Source: Haloplanus rubicundus
GTDB taxonomy: Archaea > Halobacteriota > Halobacteria > Halobacteriales > Haloferacaceae
DNA: 64,000 nucleotides
Reading direction: 5' to 3'
Assembly (NCBI RefSeq): GCF_003342675.1
Contig: NZ_CP031148.1
Coordinates: 1,612,001 to 1,676,000 of the forward strand
Position numbers and translations under genes: made by a program. Below, piece by piece: positions 7,733 to 16,470 of the stretch; position 1 is the stretch's first letter, and each line of letters opens with the position of its first letter. The notes below the pieces were generated by a model that was not told the origin of the DNA, did no database searches, and was given only the letters and a program-made list of their open reading frames with translations.

Positions 7733-8671
7733 ATGAAGCTCAGACGACTCGGCGCCGCCGTCGCGGGTCTCGCCGGTGGCGTCGTCGCCGGCGACCGCCT
7801 CCTCCGCGGCGCCGCGGGCGAACTCGAACCGGCCCTCGACGCGACCGAGCGGACGTATCGCTGGCGCGGCATGGACGTGGCCTACGCCGAACTGGGCGAC
7901 GCCGACGACCCCACCCTCGTCTGTCTCCACGGCATCAACGCCGCCGGATCGAGCGGCGAGTTCCGCGAAGTCGCCGCGACGCTCGCCGAGACCCACCACG
8001 TCGTCGCCCCGGACCTCCCGGGATTCGGTCGCTCCGACCGGCCGCCGCTTCGCTACTCCGCCGCGCTCTACGAGGACTTCGTCGCCGACTTCCTCGCCGA
8101 GTACGACGCCCCCGCCGTCGTCGCCTCGTCGCTCTCGGGCGCGTACGTCGCCCGCGCGGCCGACGACGACCGGGTGACCGTCGACTCCCTCCTGACCATC
8201 TGCCCGACGACCCGTGGCGGCCCGCATCCGCCGAAGACGTGGCTCCGCGAACTCCTCCGCTCGCCCGTGGTCGGCACCGGCCTCTTCGACGCCCTCGTCT
8301 CGAAACCCTCGATCCGTTACTTCAACGCCGACCACGCCTACGCCGATCCCGCCTCGGTCTCCGACGAGTGGACCGACTACCAGTGGCGGACCACCCACCA
8401 GCGAAACGCCCGCTTCGCCGTCGCTGCCTTCGTCTCCGGACACTGCAACTCCGATATCGACCTCGGCGCCGCGCTCCGGGACCTCGACGCGCCGGTGACG
8501 CTCGTCTGGGGCCGCGACGCGACGCTCCCGCCGCTCTCGACGGGACGGGAACTCGCCGACGAGGCGGACGCCCGGCTCGTCGTCTTCGATCACGCCAAAC
8601 TCCTGCCGCACGTCGAACACCCGACGGCGTTCGTCGACGCGGTGCGCGAGGCTATCGCGCCCGCAGAATGA
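7733..8671 (+). CDS. Alpha/beta hydrolase
   Basis: A protein of 312 residues. The N-terminus (MKLRRLGAAVAGLAGGVVAG) is hydrophobic and could anchor it to the membrane. The core has the HG oxyanion motif (LVCLHGINAAGS), the strand VVAPDLPGFGRSDRP, and the nucleophile elbow SSLSGAY with Ser near residue 133. A late Asp (VWGRDATLP) and His (LLPHVEHP, about 295) complete a plausible triad. The elbow is S-L-S-G rather than the usual G-x-S-x-G. Substrate unknown. The 3' end overlaps the convergent DUF35 gene by 20 bases. Confidence 0.8.
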   Translation: MKLRRLGAAVAGLAGGVVAGDRLLRGAAGELEPALDATERTYRWRGMDVAYAELGDADDPTLVCLHGINAAGSSGEFREVAATLAETHHVVAPDLPGFGRSDRPPLRYSAALYEDFVADFLAEYDAPAVVASSLSGAYVARAADDDRVTVDSLLTICPTTRGGPHPPKTWLRELLRSPVVGTGLFDALVSKPSIRYFNADHAYADPASVSDEWTDYQWRTTHQRNARFAVAAFVSGHCNSDIDLGAALRDLDAPVTLVWGRDATLPPLSTGRELADEADARLVVFDHAKLLPHVEHPTAFVDAVREAIAPAE

Positions 8672-9026
8672 GCAGGTCGTCGCCGGTCGTTCGGTTCGTG
8701 CCGACCGCCGCCTCGACGGGCATTCCGACCGTCACCTCCTCGGGGTCGACACCGCGGACGACGCCCGTCAGGCGCACGTCGCCGAAGTCGGCGATGGCGG
8801 TGGCGTACGGCTCCTCGTCGGCGAAGTCGGGGCCGCCGACGTAACAGATGGTAAACGTTTCCACCGTTCCCGCCGTCGGCAGGTCGGCGTGGTCGAGGTC
8901 AGCCGATCCACAGTGGGGACACACCCGCCGCGGCGGGAGCGACCCGTGGCCCTCGGGACAGGCGAGGTAGAACCCCTCGCCGTCGTCGACGGCGTCCAGC
9001 CACTCGTCGTAGCCGGCGTCGGTCAT
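8652..9026 (-). CDS. Zn-ribbon/OB-fold protein (DUF35), acyl-CoA-binding partner of thiolase
   Basis: A protein of 124 residues with an N-terminal rubredoxin-like zinc ribbon (Cys23, Cys36 and Cys39 in FYLACPEGHG and RRVCPHCGSADL) and a C-terminal OB fold (GTVETFTICYVGG; GMPVEAAVG). In archaea such DUF35 proteins form complexes with thiolases and HMG-CoA synthase and bind the CoA moiety between active sites. It overlaps the upstream thiolase gene by ATGA, the usual arrangement. The thiolase partner here is a paralog of the mevalonate-pathway enzyme, so the substrate is uncertain. Confidence 0.9.
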   Translation of the reverse strand: MTDAGYDEWLDAVDDGEGFYLACPEGHGSLPPRRVCPHCGSADLDHADLPTAGTVETFTICYVGGPDFADEEPYATAIADFGDVRLTGVVRGVDPEEVTVGMPVEAAVGTNRTTGDDLLILRAR

Positions 9027-10189
9027 CGGTCCACCTCCAAGACGTGAACGACGGCGCTCGCGACGGTGCCGCCCGCGTTGTGCGTGACACCGACCGTCGC
9101 GTCCTCGACGTGGTCGCTGTTCGGGTGATCGCCGCGGAGCAGGCGCGTCATCTCCGCGATCTGACTGCCGCCGGTGGCGCCGACGGGATGGCCCTTCGCC
9201 TTCAGGCCGCCCGAGAGGTTCACCGGCAGGTCGCCCGTCGCCGTCGTCTCGCCGCGCCGGGCCGCGCCGATTCCCTCGCCGTGGTCGTAGAAGCCCAGCC
9301 CCTCGATGGCCAGCACCTCCGCGATGGTGAAGCAGTCGTGTACCTCGACGAGGTCCACGTCGTCGGCCGCACAGCCGGCGTCGTCGTAGGCCTCCGCCGC
9401 CGCCCGCTCCGTCGCGGGCGTGACCGCGAGGTGCTCGCGGTCGTGGAGCGCGAGGTTGTCGCCGCCCTGTCCGCTCCCCGTGATCGAGACCGGTGCGTCG
9501 AGGCCGTTCGCCTCGGCGTACTCGTCGCTGACGAGGACGAGCGCGCTCGCGCCGTCCGTGACGGGACAGGCGTCCAGCAGGCCGACCGGATCGGAGACCA
9601 TCGGCGCGTCGAGCACCTCGTCGACGGTGATGGCGCGGTGGAACTGCGCGTACTCGTTGGGGAGGGCGTTGTCGTGGTTCTTCACCGCGACGTGCGCGAG
9701 GTCCTCGCGCTCGCCGCCGAACGACTCGAAGTACGCCCGGGCCATCAGGGCGTACGCGCCGGGGAAAGTCATCCCCGCCCGAATCTCGTAGAGTTCGTCG
9801 GCGGCCGTGGCCAACCCCTCGGTCACGTCCGCCGTCGAGAGGTTGGTCATGCGCTCACAGCCGCCGGCGAGCATCACGTCGGCCTCGCCGGAGCGAACGG
9901 CTCTGACCGCCTCACGGATCGCGACGCCCGCGGAGGCACACGCCTCCTCGTAGCGCGTCGCCGGACACTGGAGCCCGGCCATCTCGGCCATGAGCGGCGC
10001 CTGGTGGCCCTGTCGCTCAGCCAGCGACCCCATGAAGTTCCCGTAGTTGATCGACTCGATGTCCTCGGGATCGACCCCCGACTCCTCGCGGGCGGCGAGG
10101 GCGGCCTCCCCGAACAGATCGCGCCCGGTTCGCTCCGGATGCCGCCCGAAATGCGTCAGTCCGACGCCGGCGACACGTACGCCTGTCAT
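9023..10189 (-). CDS. Thiolase family protein (acetyl-CoA C-acyltransferase / SCP2-type)
   Basis: A protein of 388 residues. The nucleophilic Cys is Cys84 in YEEACASAGVA; the late HDCFT and GLKAKGHPVGATGG (His near 336) form the rest of the active site, and HNAGGTVASAVVHVLE closes the fold. These features mark the archaeal/SCP2-like thiolase branch, which condenses or cleaves acyl-CoA. The start is ATG 10189 (MTGVRVAGVGLTHFG). It is first in a two-gene operon with the DUF35 partner. Whether it acts in fatty-acid breakdown or synthesis cannot be told from sequence. Confidence 0.9.
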   Translation of the reverse strand: MTGVRVAGVGLTHFGRHPERTGRDLFGEAALAAREESGVDPEDIESINYGNFMGSLAERQGHQAPLMAEMAGLQCPATRYEEACASAGVAIREAVRAVRSGEADVMLAGGCERMTNLSTADVTEGLATAADELYEIRAGMTFPGAYALMARAYFESFGGEREDLAHVAVKNHDNALPNEYAQFHRAITVDEVLDAPMVSDPVGLLDACPVTDGASALVLVSDEYAEANGLDAPVSITGSGQGGDNLALHDREHLAVTPATERAAAEAYDDAGCAADDVDLVEVHDCFTIAEVLAIEGLGFYDHGEGIGAARRGETTATGDLPVNLSGGLKAKGHPVGATGGSQIAEMTRLLRGDHPNSDHVEDATVGVTHNAGGTVASAVVHVLEVDR

Positions 10190-10357
10190 GCAGTCACATA
10201 GACGGACGAGCGGATAAAGACCTGCCGGATTCGGAAGCTCTGGCGCCCGGTATCGGCCGTTTGACGTTCGACAGCTGTCCGTCGACGGATCGACGTTCGA
10301 CGTGCTCTCGCCCCCACCGACCGAAACCGTTAGTCACGGCCGGCCACACCTCCACGC

Positions 10358-11665
10358 ATGAACTGGATCGGCGAGACGTTCACCAGCGACGTCGGCTGGG
10401 GTCACCTGGAGCGACTGGTCGACATCGGGAACCGCATGGCCGGGAGTCCCGGCGAGCACGAGGCGCTGACGGCGACCCGCGACGCCCTCGATACGCTCGG
10501 TGCCCGGAACGCTCACGTCGAGGACTTCGGGATACAGGGGTGGATCAGGGGGTCCAGTCGGATCGAAACCGCCGACGGTGTCGTCGACTGCATCGCGCTG
10601 CCCCGAAGCCCCGCCGGGACCGTCGAGGCGCCGCTGGTCGACTGTGGCGACGGCCTCCCCGACGACTTCGCGGACGCCGACCTCGAGGGGGCCGTCGCCC
10701 TCGTTTCCGCGGGCGTCCCGGACTACTACGACCGCTTTATCCACCGCCGGGAGAAGTACTACCGCGCCGTCGAGGCCGGCGCCGTCGGGTTCGTCTTCCG
10801 CAACCACGCGTCGGGCTGTCTCGCCCCCACCGGGAGCGTCGGCACCGACGCCGACCCGCTCGGTCCCGTCCCCGCCGTCGGCGTCAGCCGCGAGGTAGGT
10901 GCCCGCCTCGCCCGCCGTCACGCCGGCGACACCGTCACCGTCGGCGTCGACTGCGAGACGCCCCGGGCCGAGAGCGGGGTCGTCCGCGCCGACATCGGCC
11001 CCGACACCGACCGCGCTATCTACCTGACCAGCCACGTCGACGCCCACGACATCGCGGAGGGCGCCGTCGACAACGCTGCCGGCACCGCGACGGTCGTCGA
11101 AATCGCTCGCACCCTCCTCGACCGGGACGCCGCCCTCGACCGCCGGGTTCGGATCGTCTGCTTCGGCGCCGAGGAGGTCGGACTGCAGGGCTCGAAACGC
11201 GAGGCCGACCTGATCGATCCCGACGATATACAGGCGGTCGTCAACTGCGACGGCGTCTGTCGCGGCCGGACGCTCCAGTACTACACTCACGGCTTCGACG
11301 CCCTCACGGCGGCGGTCGAGCGGGTGGCCGACCGCTTCGACCACCCCGCTTCCGTCCGCCCGACCCAGCACCCCCACAGCGACCACTGGCCGTTCGTCGC
11401 CCGCGGCGTGCCCGCCGTCCTCGTGTCGAGCGACGATGGCGACCGGGGGCGTGGCTGGGGCCACACCCGCGCCGACACCCTCGACAAACTGGAGCGCCGG
11501 ACGCTTCGGGAGGGGGCGATCCTCCTGACAGCGCTCGTCGACGACCTAGCGTCGACCGACCGGATGCCCCGCCGCGATCCCGACGACATCGCCGCTGACC
11601 TCGATGCACAGGACCTAGCGGCCGGTATGCGCGCTACCGGCGACTGGCCGTTCTCGACCGAGTGA
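10358..11665 (+). CDS. M28 family zinc aminopeptidase
   Basis: A protein of 435 residues. The two-zinc site of M28 peptidases is recognisable: His in LTSHVDAHDIAEGAVDN with the bridging Asp of AVDNAAGTAT, the Glu-Glu of CFGAEEVGLQGS, Asp in VVNCDGVCRG and a late His in HPHSDHWPF. An inserted PA-like domain occupies about residues 100-200 (VPAVGVSREVGARLA). There is no signal peptide, so it is probably cytosolic. The region 10190-10357 before it carries no gene and may hold promoters for both this gene and the divergent thiolase. Confidence 0.88.
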   Translation: MNWIGETFTSDVGWGHLERLVDIGNRMAGSPGEHEALTATRDALDTLGARNAHVEDFGIQGWIRGSSRIETADGVVDCIALPRSPAGTVEAPLVDCGDGLPDDFADADLEGAVALVSAGVPDYYDRFIHRREKYYRAVEAGAVGFVFRNHASGCLAPTGSVGTDADPLGPVPAVGVSREVGARLARRHAGDTVTVGVDCETPRAESGVVRADIGPDTDRAIYLTSHVDAHDIAEGAVDNAAGTATVVEIARTLLDRDAALDRRVRIVCFGAEEVGLQGSKREADLIDPDDIQAVVNCDGVCRGRTLQYYTHGFDALTAAVERVADRFDHPASVRPTQHPHSDHWPFVARGVPAVLVSSDDGDRGRGWGHTRADTLDKLERRTLREGAILLTALVDDLASTDRMPRRDPDDIAADLDAQDLAAGMRATGDWPFSTE

Positions 11666-11738
11666 ACTTTTTACCGTCGTCCGGTGACGTATCCCGCATG
11701 GTACCGACGAGGCGCGGCGGCGGCGGGAGGTCCCGGCG

Positions 11739-12437
11739 GTGAACGTCGCCGTCCGGGGCGGAAGCGACGACGACGCGGCGGCCCTCGCCGTCGGCGGTGC
11801 GACGATCGTCGACGAGACTGCCGACCCGGCCGTCGTCGTCGCCGTCGGGGACGAGGCGATCCGGTCGGCCGTCGCCGACCCGCCCGCCGCGCCGCTGCTT
11901 CCCGTGACCGCCGCTGGCGGGCGCCACCTCGTCGCCCGCGACGCCCTCGACGCCGCCGTCGCCGCCGTCGCCGCCGGCGACTACCGCGTCGCCTCCCACC
12001 CCATCCTCGGCGTCCACGACGACGGCGACGCCCTCGCCCGCGCGCTCCGCGACGTGACGCTCGTGACCGACGCCCCGGCGAGCATCTCCGAGTACGCCCT
12101 CGCCGTCGGCGACGAGCGACTAGCGTCGGTCCGCGCCGACGGCGTCGTCCTCGCGACGCCGCTCGGGAGCGACGGGTACGCCGCCGCCGCGGGCGGATCC
12201 GTCCTCGAAGCCGGCGCGGGCGTCGCCGTCGTCCCCATAGCCCCGTTCTCGACGACCGCGGAGACGCGCGTCGTCGACCCCGACGGGACCGTCACCGTCT
12301 CCGTCGAGCGCGAGGGCGCCGTCGCCGTCGTCGCCGACGGCGTCCACCGCGGCGTCGTCGACCGGGGGGCGGCCGTCCGAATCGATCGCGTCGGATCGCT
12401 CGACGTGGTCGCGCCGACCGGAACGGAAAACTTCTAA
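11739..12437 (+). CDS. ATP-NAD kinase-like protein lacking the GGDG motif
   Basis: A protein of 232 residues starting at GTG 11739, preceded by gggaggt at 11727-11733. The C-terminal half matches NAD kinases: LATPLGSDGYAAAAGGSVLE (compare TPTGSTAYSLSAGG) and VVPIAPFSTTAE (compare TPICPHS). The N-terminal half, where NAD kinases have the ATP-binding GGDGT loop, reads VVVAVGDEAIRSAV, so the loop is lost. It is a diverged paralog; kinase activity is doubtful, and a regulatory or NAD-binding role is only a guess. It probably shares a transcript with the following membrane protein. Confidence 0.7.
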   Translation: MNVAVRGGSDDDAAALAVGGATIVDETADPAVVVAVGDEAIRSAVADPPAAPLLPVTAAGGRHLVARDALDAAVAAVAAGDYRVASHPILGVHDDGDALARALRDVTLVTDAPASISEYALAVGDERLASVRADGVVLATPLGSDGYAAAAGGSVLEAGAGVAVVPIAPFSTTAETRVVDPDGTVTVSVEREGAVAVVADGVHRGVVDRGAAVRIDRVGSLDVVAPTGTENF

Positions 12438-12461
12438 TGAGTCTACACCCGAGTTCGGGGT

Positions 12462-12902
12462 ATGCAACCGCTACAGTTCGCCGTCCCGGTCGGCGCCCTC
12501 GACGCGCTCGAACCGTACATCGCGCACGTCGTGTTGGCGCTGGTGGTGGTGAACATGCTCACGCGAATCCGCGCCCACTCCGTGCACCAGAGCCAGGTCG
12601 ACGACGGCGCCGAGGAGCTGAGCCGGTACTTCCCGCACTCGCTGACGTCGATTGCGCTCGTGCTCGCGTCGTTCGCCTTCCTGGTGATCGAACCCCACGG
12701 CGGCATGGTCATGTCGGTGCTCGCCATCGGCCTGTTCCTGACCGACTTCTTCGAGTTCGAATCTCGACAGGTCGAGGCACGTAACGACATGACGTTCGAA
12801 CGGCCGAAAGGTGCCGTCGCGGCGTCGGTGCTCGCTCTGCTGTACGCCGGTTACCAGAGCCTGTTCGTCTTCATCGAGCCGCTCTGGAACGCCGTCGTCT
12901 GA
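12462..12902 (+). CDS. Haloarchaeal membrane protein (probably DUF7313)
   Basis: A protein of 146 residues with about four hydrophobic segments (near 15-35, 62-80, 84-102 and 118-142). The stretch between the first two is polar (RIRAHSVHQSQVDDGAEELSRYF). It lies next to the cytochrome b/halocyanin cluster, as this type of protein does in other haloarchaea, so an accessory role in that complex is plausible but unproven. The family number is from memory. Its stop codon TGA is the first three bases of a nested palindrome (12900-12984). Confidence 0.6.
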   Translation: MQPLQFAVPVGALDALEPYIAHVVLALVVVNMLTRIRAHSVHQSQVDDGAEELSRYFPHSLTSIALVLASFAFLVIEPHGGMVMSVLAIGLFLTDFFEFESRQVEARNDMTFERPKGAVAASVLALLYAGYQSLFVFIEPLWNAVV

Positions 12903-12984
12903 TACGGCTCATCGCCCCGTCTACCGGTGGGTCGTCGAGACGATCCGGCGACCCACCGGTAAGGACTTACGATAAACCGTCTCA
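12900..12984 (+). repeat. Nested palindrome copy A (stop-codon-linked dispersed element)
   Basis: Outer arms: TGATACGGCTCATCG at the left and cgataaaccgtctca at the right. Inner arms: ACCGGTGGGTCG and CGACCCACCGGT, a perfect inverted repeat. The left end supplies the TGA of the gene ending at 12902; the element lies between convergent genes. It is aligned with the copies at 23762, 28187, 42403 and 46536, which share TGATACGG-type ends and a GGTTCGCC/GGCGAACC-type core. Confidence 0.85.
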
Positions 12985-13153
12985 CACAAAGCGTATGCGG
13001 TCGACCGGTGACCAGTTCGAACCCCTACTACGTCTTCTCGTCCGCCGGACGCGCCGCTCCGACACAGAACGCCAGCCGCACGTTCGAATTCACCCCGAAC
13101 TGCCGTGTCGATGAATCCGATCCAGAGGAGTCGTTTCGTCTCGGTCGGCCGCG

Positions 13154-13432
13154 CTACGCCTGCCGCTCGTTCATCGCCTTCCGTGCCTGCCGGACCGCGG
13201 GCAGGATCACCCAGAACGCCAGCGGGCCGAGGATGGCGAACCAGAGCAGCGTGTCCATCAGCCCGATGGCCAGCAGGTTGAACATGTCGGCGCTCGCCGG
13301 ATCCGGCGACACCGGACTCACGAGTTGCCGCGTGCTCTCGAACCCCGGCGTCCGGTACCACCCCGCGAGCACGAGCCAGCCGAGGCCCGCGCCCGTGAAG
13401 ATGCCGAGCCCTTTGATGAATTCGTCAGCCAT
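13154..13432 (-). CDS. Small membrane protein of the cytochrome b cluster (probably DUF7314)
   Basis: A protein of 92 residues with two hydrophobic segments (about 8-27 and 50-76: FNLLAIGLMDTLLWFAILGP) and a short basic tail (RQARKAMNERQA). It is the last gene of the seven-gene minus-strand cluster that encodes cytochrome b and halocyanin, and its start overlaps the preceding gene by eight bases. This implies cotranslation and a small-subunit or assembly role. No cofactor residues are visible. Confidence 0.65.
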   Translation of the reverse strand: MADEFIKGLGIFTGAGLGWLVLAGWYRTPGFESTRQLVSPVSPDPASADMFNLLAIGLMDTLLWFAILGPLAFWVILPAVRQARKAMNERQA

Positions 13433-13808
13433 TACCTGAGGATTCGTCGGCGTCCTCTTGAGGGTTTCCCATTCCGTGGGCGCGAAAGCGCGTCCCGAGG
13501 ACGTAGACGCCGGCCCCGAACCCGATTGCGGCGAGACCGAGGACGGCGAGGACGGCGCTCAGTACGGTTTCGGGGGGCACGACGCCGACCGCTCGGAGGA
13601 GACCGAGGACGAGGCGTCGCAGAAGGCTGAGTCGGATGGTCGCCGCGTCGAGGAGGACGAAGCCGAAGACGACGCCCACGATGGCGATGAGCGTCGAGAA
13701 GACGGTGACGGTCTTGTAGAGGCGCATCGGGACGACCACGTCCCGACGCCCGTCGGCGTCGTGGACGCCCTCCTGTGCGTCGGCGTCGTGGTCGTCTGAA
13801 GAAGACAT
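13425..13808 (-). CDS. Membrane protein of the cytochrome b cluster (probably DUF7315)
   Basis: A protein of 127 residues: an acidic, His-containing N-terminus (MSSSDDHDADAQEGVHDADG), two membrane segments (about 32-52 and 80-107) and a short soluble tail. It follows the cytochrome b C-terminal subunit by ten bases. Function unknown; conserved position suggests a structural subunit of the quinol-oxidising complex. Confidence 0.65.
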   Translation of the reverse strand: MSSSDDHDADAQEGVHDADGRRDVVVPMRLYKTVTVFSTLIAIVGVVFGFVLLDAATIRLSLLRRLVLGLLRAVGVVPPETVLSAVLAVLGLAAIGFGAGVYVLGTRFRAHGMGNPQEDADESSGNG

Positions 13809-13818
13809 CGGAGAGCGG

Positions 13819-14589
13819 TTACTTCGGCGGACGGAGCCGGTAGTACCGCCGGTTGAGGTCGTACATGTACCCCTCGCGCATCGTCTTCAGCACCGCGTAG
13901 GTGATCGTCGTAGCCACGATGGGCAGGAGGAAGGTCAGATCGAACAGCAGGTCGACGTTCATCGGCATCAGGTTCTTGACCGCGAGCAGGCTGATGGTGA
14001 ACGCGAAGACGACCCCGCCGACGCCGACGGCCGACCAGAACGGCTGCTCGACCGGGCGTCGGGCCGACCCCTTGTTCAGGAAGGGAACGATGGCGATGAA
14101 GCCGACGACGACGACGTTCGCGAGCACGCCGTACGTCCGGTCGGCGGTGATCTTCGCCCCGCCGAGGATGGCGAGGTCGGGGTTCAGCGGGCCGAGCTTC
14201 AGCAGGCCAAAGGACCAGTAGAGATACCAGTCGGGCAGGATGATCGCCGGCGTCGAACTCGGGTTGGCCGGCGCGCCGATGTGTGGCGGCATCGTCGCCG
14301 AGAGGAAGAAGATCATCCCGGTGAAGAAGGCCGCGATGGAGAGGTTACGAACCGTCTCGTGGGGCCACGTCGGGAACGCGAGCACGTCGCGTTCGACGTA
14401 GTCCGACTCGGTTCGCAGGTCCTGGTCCTCGCGGCGGGCGCGTTCGAAGTACTCGTACGTGAGCCGCGAGAGGCCCGTCGTCCGTTCCTTGCGCTCGCGC
14501 CACGTCGGCGTCTCGTCGTCCGGGGCGACGATGCCCGGGCTGCCGCCGTCGGTGCGCGTCTCGTCCGTGGTGGATTCGTTGTCGCTCAT
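13819..14589 (-). CDS. petD: Cytochrome b C-terminal subunit (subunit IV/PetD-like)
   Basis: A protein of 256 residues. After a long acidic N-terminal region (residues 1 to about 75), three or four membrane helices follow. The quinol-site motif PDWYLYWSFGLLKLG replaces PEWY of classic cytochrome b C-terminal domains. Together with the adjacent cytochrome b6-like protein it makes a split cytochrome b, as in b6f complexes. It should sit in the cytoplasmic membrane and oxidise menaquinol. The gene starts four bases after the previous stop. Confidence 0.9.
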   Translation of the reverse strand: MSDNESTTDETRTDGGSPGIVAPDDETPTWRERKERTTGLSRLTYEYFERARREDQDLRTESDYVERDVLAFPTWPHETVRNLSIAAFFTGMIFFLSATMPPHIGAPANPSSTPAIILPDWYLYWSFGLLKLGPLNPDLAILGGAKITADRTYGVLANVVVVGFIAIVPFLNKGSARRPVEQPFWSAVGVGGVVFAFTISLLAVKNLMPMNVDLLFDLTFLLPIVATTITYAVLKTMREGYMYDLNRRYYRLRPPK

Positions 14590-14593
14590 GGTT

Positions 14594-15388
14594 CTAGTGG
14601 GGTTCCGCGATGCCCTGCACCCAGACGATGCCGATGTGGATCGCGATCAGCGTCGTCACGACGAAGGGGAGCAGGAACACGTGGAGGATGTACATCCGCT
14701 GGAGCGTCGCCTGACTCAGGGTGAAGCCGCCGAACAGGAGCTGGGCGATCCACTCGCCGGCGAGCGGGATGGACAGCGACATCTCGACGCCGATCTGTCC
14801 CGCCCAGAAGGCGAGCTGGTCCCACGGGAGCAGGTAGCCCGTGTACCCGAACACCATCGTCAGGCTGATGAGGACGATCCCCAGCAGCCAGTTGAGTTCG
14901 CGCGGTTCCTTGTACGCGCCCGTGAAGTAGACACGGAGCATGTGGAGGAACACGGCCGCGACCATCACCTGTGCCGACCACCGGTGGATGGAGCGCAGCA
15001 TGAACCCGAACTGGAGATCCGTCATGATGAACGTGATCGAGTTGTACGCCGTACTCGGGTCGCCGGTCTGTGCGGGGGCGTAGTAGAAGCCCAGCAGGGC
15101 GCCGGAGACGGCGGCGACGATGTACGCCAGCGTCGAGAACGACCCCAGCGCGTACAGCGGGTACCAGTACCAGAACTTGTTGTCCAGGTCGTACTGTTCG
15201 GTGTGACTCTTCGGCATCTGCATGTTGACCTTGTAGTACAGGTCCTCCAGCAGTTCCAGGTAGTCGACGACCCGGAGCCGCTTGTCCATCCAGATGAGCG
15301 CCGTCAGGAAGGTGGCTTCCACGGGTGTCAGATCCTTCCGCTTCATCCACCCTTTGTGGTCCATCTCGTCTTTCTTTTCTAAGCTCAT
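14594..15388 (-). CDS. petB: Cytochrome b N-terminal subunit (b6-like), di-heme
   Basis: A protein of 264 residues with four core helices. Helix B carries SIHRWSAQVMVAAVFLH (H-x13-H) and helix D ILHVFLLPFVVTTLIAIH (H-x14-H), the spacing of b6-type di-heme cytochromes. GYTGYLLPWDQLAFWA is the conserved quinol-oxidation loop. A soluble N-terminal extension (about 75 residues) precedes helix A. Co-transcribed with its C-terminal partner, halocyanin and small membrane proteins, so it is the core of a complex III-like menaquinol dehydrogenase. Confidence 0.94.
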   Translation of the reverse strand: MSLEKKDEMDHKGWMKRKDLTPVEATFLTALIWMDKRLRVVDYLELLEDLYYKVNMQMPKSHTEQYDLDNKFWYWYPLYALGSFSTLAYIVAAVSGALLGFYYAPAQTGDPSTAYNSITFIMTDLQFGFMLRSIHRWSAQVMVAAVFLHMLRVYFTGAYKEPRELNWLLGIVLISLTMVFGYTGYLLPWDQLAFWAGQIGVEMSLSIPLAGEWIAQLLFGGFTLSQATLQRMYILHVFLLPFVVTTLIAIHIGIVWVQGIAEPH

Positions 15389-15391
15389 TGC

Positions 15392-15778
15392 TTATCGCTT
15401 GTAGTACGGGTAAACCGCGCGTTTGACTGTGTCCCACGCCCCGTCGCCGAGGGTTTCGCCGTCCACGTCCTCCTCGCGGATGTAGAGGTCCTCCCACTTC
15501 CGACGCCGCTTCTTGACGATGACGACGTCCGGCAGGAACTCCTTGCGGTACAGCGCGAGGATGAACGCGAGGTCGACGAAGATCACGGCGAGGATGCCGC
15601 CGAGGAACATGTTGCCGTACTCGCTCAGCCCCCAGCCGCTCACGAGGCCGTAGGCGAACATGAACACGAACACCACCTCCACGACCGTCAGGAGGACGAT
15701 GGTGATGGCGGCGGCCGTACTCTCGCGGGCCGGTTCGTATCGGTGAATATCGCCGTACGTGCTTCCACTCGATGACAT
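15392..15778 (-). CDS. Membrane protein of the cytochrome b cluster (probably DUF7318)
   Basis: A protein of 128 residues with two membrane segments (about 22-47 and 58-78) and a basic-then-acidic soluble C-terminus (KKRRRKWEDLYIREEDVDG). It lies between halocyanin and cytochrome b, one base after the halocyanin stop and three before petB. There are no metal-binding motifs. Likely a small structural subunit; no known biochemical function. Confidence 0.65.
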   Translation of the reverse strand: MSSSGSTYGDIHRYEPARESTAAAITIVLLTVVEVVFVFMFAYGLVSGWGLSEYGNMFLGGILAVIFVDLAFILALYRKEFLPDVVIVKKRRRKWEDLYIREEDVDGETLGDGAWDTVKRAVYPYYKR

Positions 15779-16414
15779 TTACTCTCCTCTCCCGGTTCCG
15801 GTGTGTGGTGACTCGCCGTATTTCAGCACGTAGAAGCTGAATATCAGCGAGACGATGATGCCGAGGATCGTCGCGGCGCCGACCCAGTGGGCCTGGATCG
15901 GCACGCCGAGTTCGTGGAGGTCGACCTCGCCGCCACCGCCGCCACCGCCGCCACCGCCCTCGCCGCCACCGCCCGGCATCGCGCCGACGACGACGACGCC
16001 TTTCATGCCGAGCGCGCGGTGGGGCTGGCAGAAGTACTTGACGACGCCCTCGGATTCGAGGGTCTGTTCGAAGGTGAAGCCGGCTTCGGCGGTGAGTTCG
16101 CTCTCGAACTCGCCGCCCTCCTCGGCGACGACGTTGTGCTGGCCGCCCTCGCCGTTCCACTCCCAGACGACGGTCGTCCCGGGATCGACCTGGACGGCCG
16201 GCGGGTCGAACGCGAAGTTCCCGCCGTTGCCCTGGGCGCCGACGGTGATGGTCACCTCGTCCTGTCCGGTCGCGTCAGCCACCTCGCTGTAGTTGCCGAC
16301 GTCGCTCATCCACCCGTCGAACGACGCCTGCGCAGCGGCCGGCGTCGCCGTGGCGGCGGCCGTTCCGACGGCGGTGGACCCACCGGCCACTCTCAGGAAG
16401 TCCCGCCTCTTCAT
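15779..16414 (-). CDS. hcp: Membrane-anchored halocyanin (blue copper protein)
   Basis: A protein of 211 residues. The N-terminus MKRRDFLRVAGGSTAVG is a twin-arginine signal. The plastocyanin-like domain (about 45-150) has all four type 1 copper ligands: His in GQHNVV, Cys and His in YFCQPHRA, and Met in LGMKGVVVV. A glycine-rich linker (about 155-168) leads to a C-terminal helix (about 178-200), so the cupredoxin is tethered on the outer face of the membrane. Within a cytochrome b operon it should accept electrons from that complex. Confidence 0.92.
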   Translation of the reverse strand: MKRRDFLRVAGGSTAVGTAAATATPAAAQASFDGWMSDVGNYSEVADATGQDEVTITVGAQGNGGNFAFDPPAVQVDPGTTVVWEWNGEGGQHNVVAEEGGEFESELTAEAGFTFEQTLESEGVVKYFCQPHRALGMKGVVVVGAMPGGGGEGGGGGGGGGGEVDLHELGVPIQAHWVGAATILGIIVSLIFSFYVLKYGESPHTGTGRGE

Positions 16415-16440
16415 ACGGTCGAATCTGAGGATGGAACGCG

Positions 16441-16447
16441 CTTAAAC
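16441..16447 (-). promoter_or_regulatory. TATA-like box before halocyanin gene
   Basis: The minus strand reads gtttaag about 30 bases before ATG 16414. This suggests that the halocyanin-cytochrome b block has its own leaderless promoter inside the cluster, after the 17328-16471 gene. Confidence 0.45.
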
Positions 16448-16470
16448 CCACCGACTCCCCACCGACGTCC

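Noticed and set aside
12985-13153. Possible small gene or RNA between palindrome A and the DUF7314 gene
   Set aside because: Open frames here have no start with proper spacing, no homology and no foldable RNA motif that I can see.
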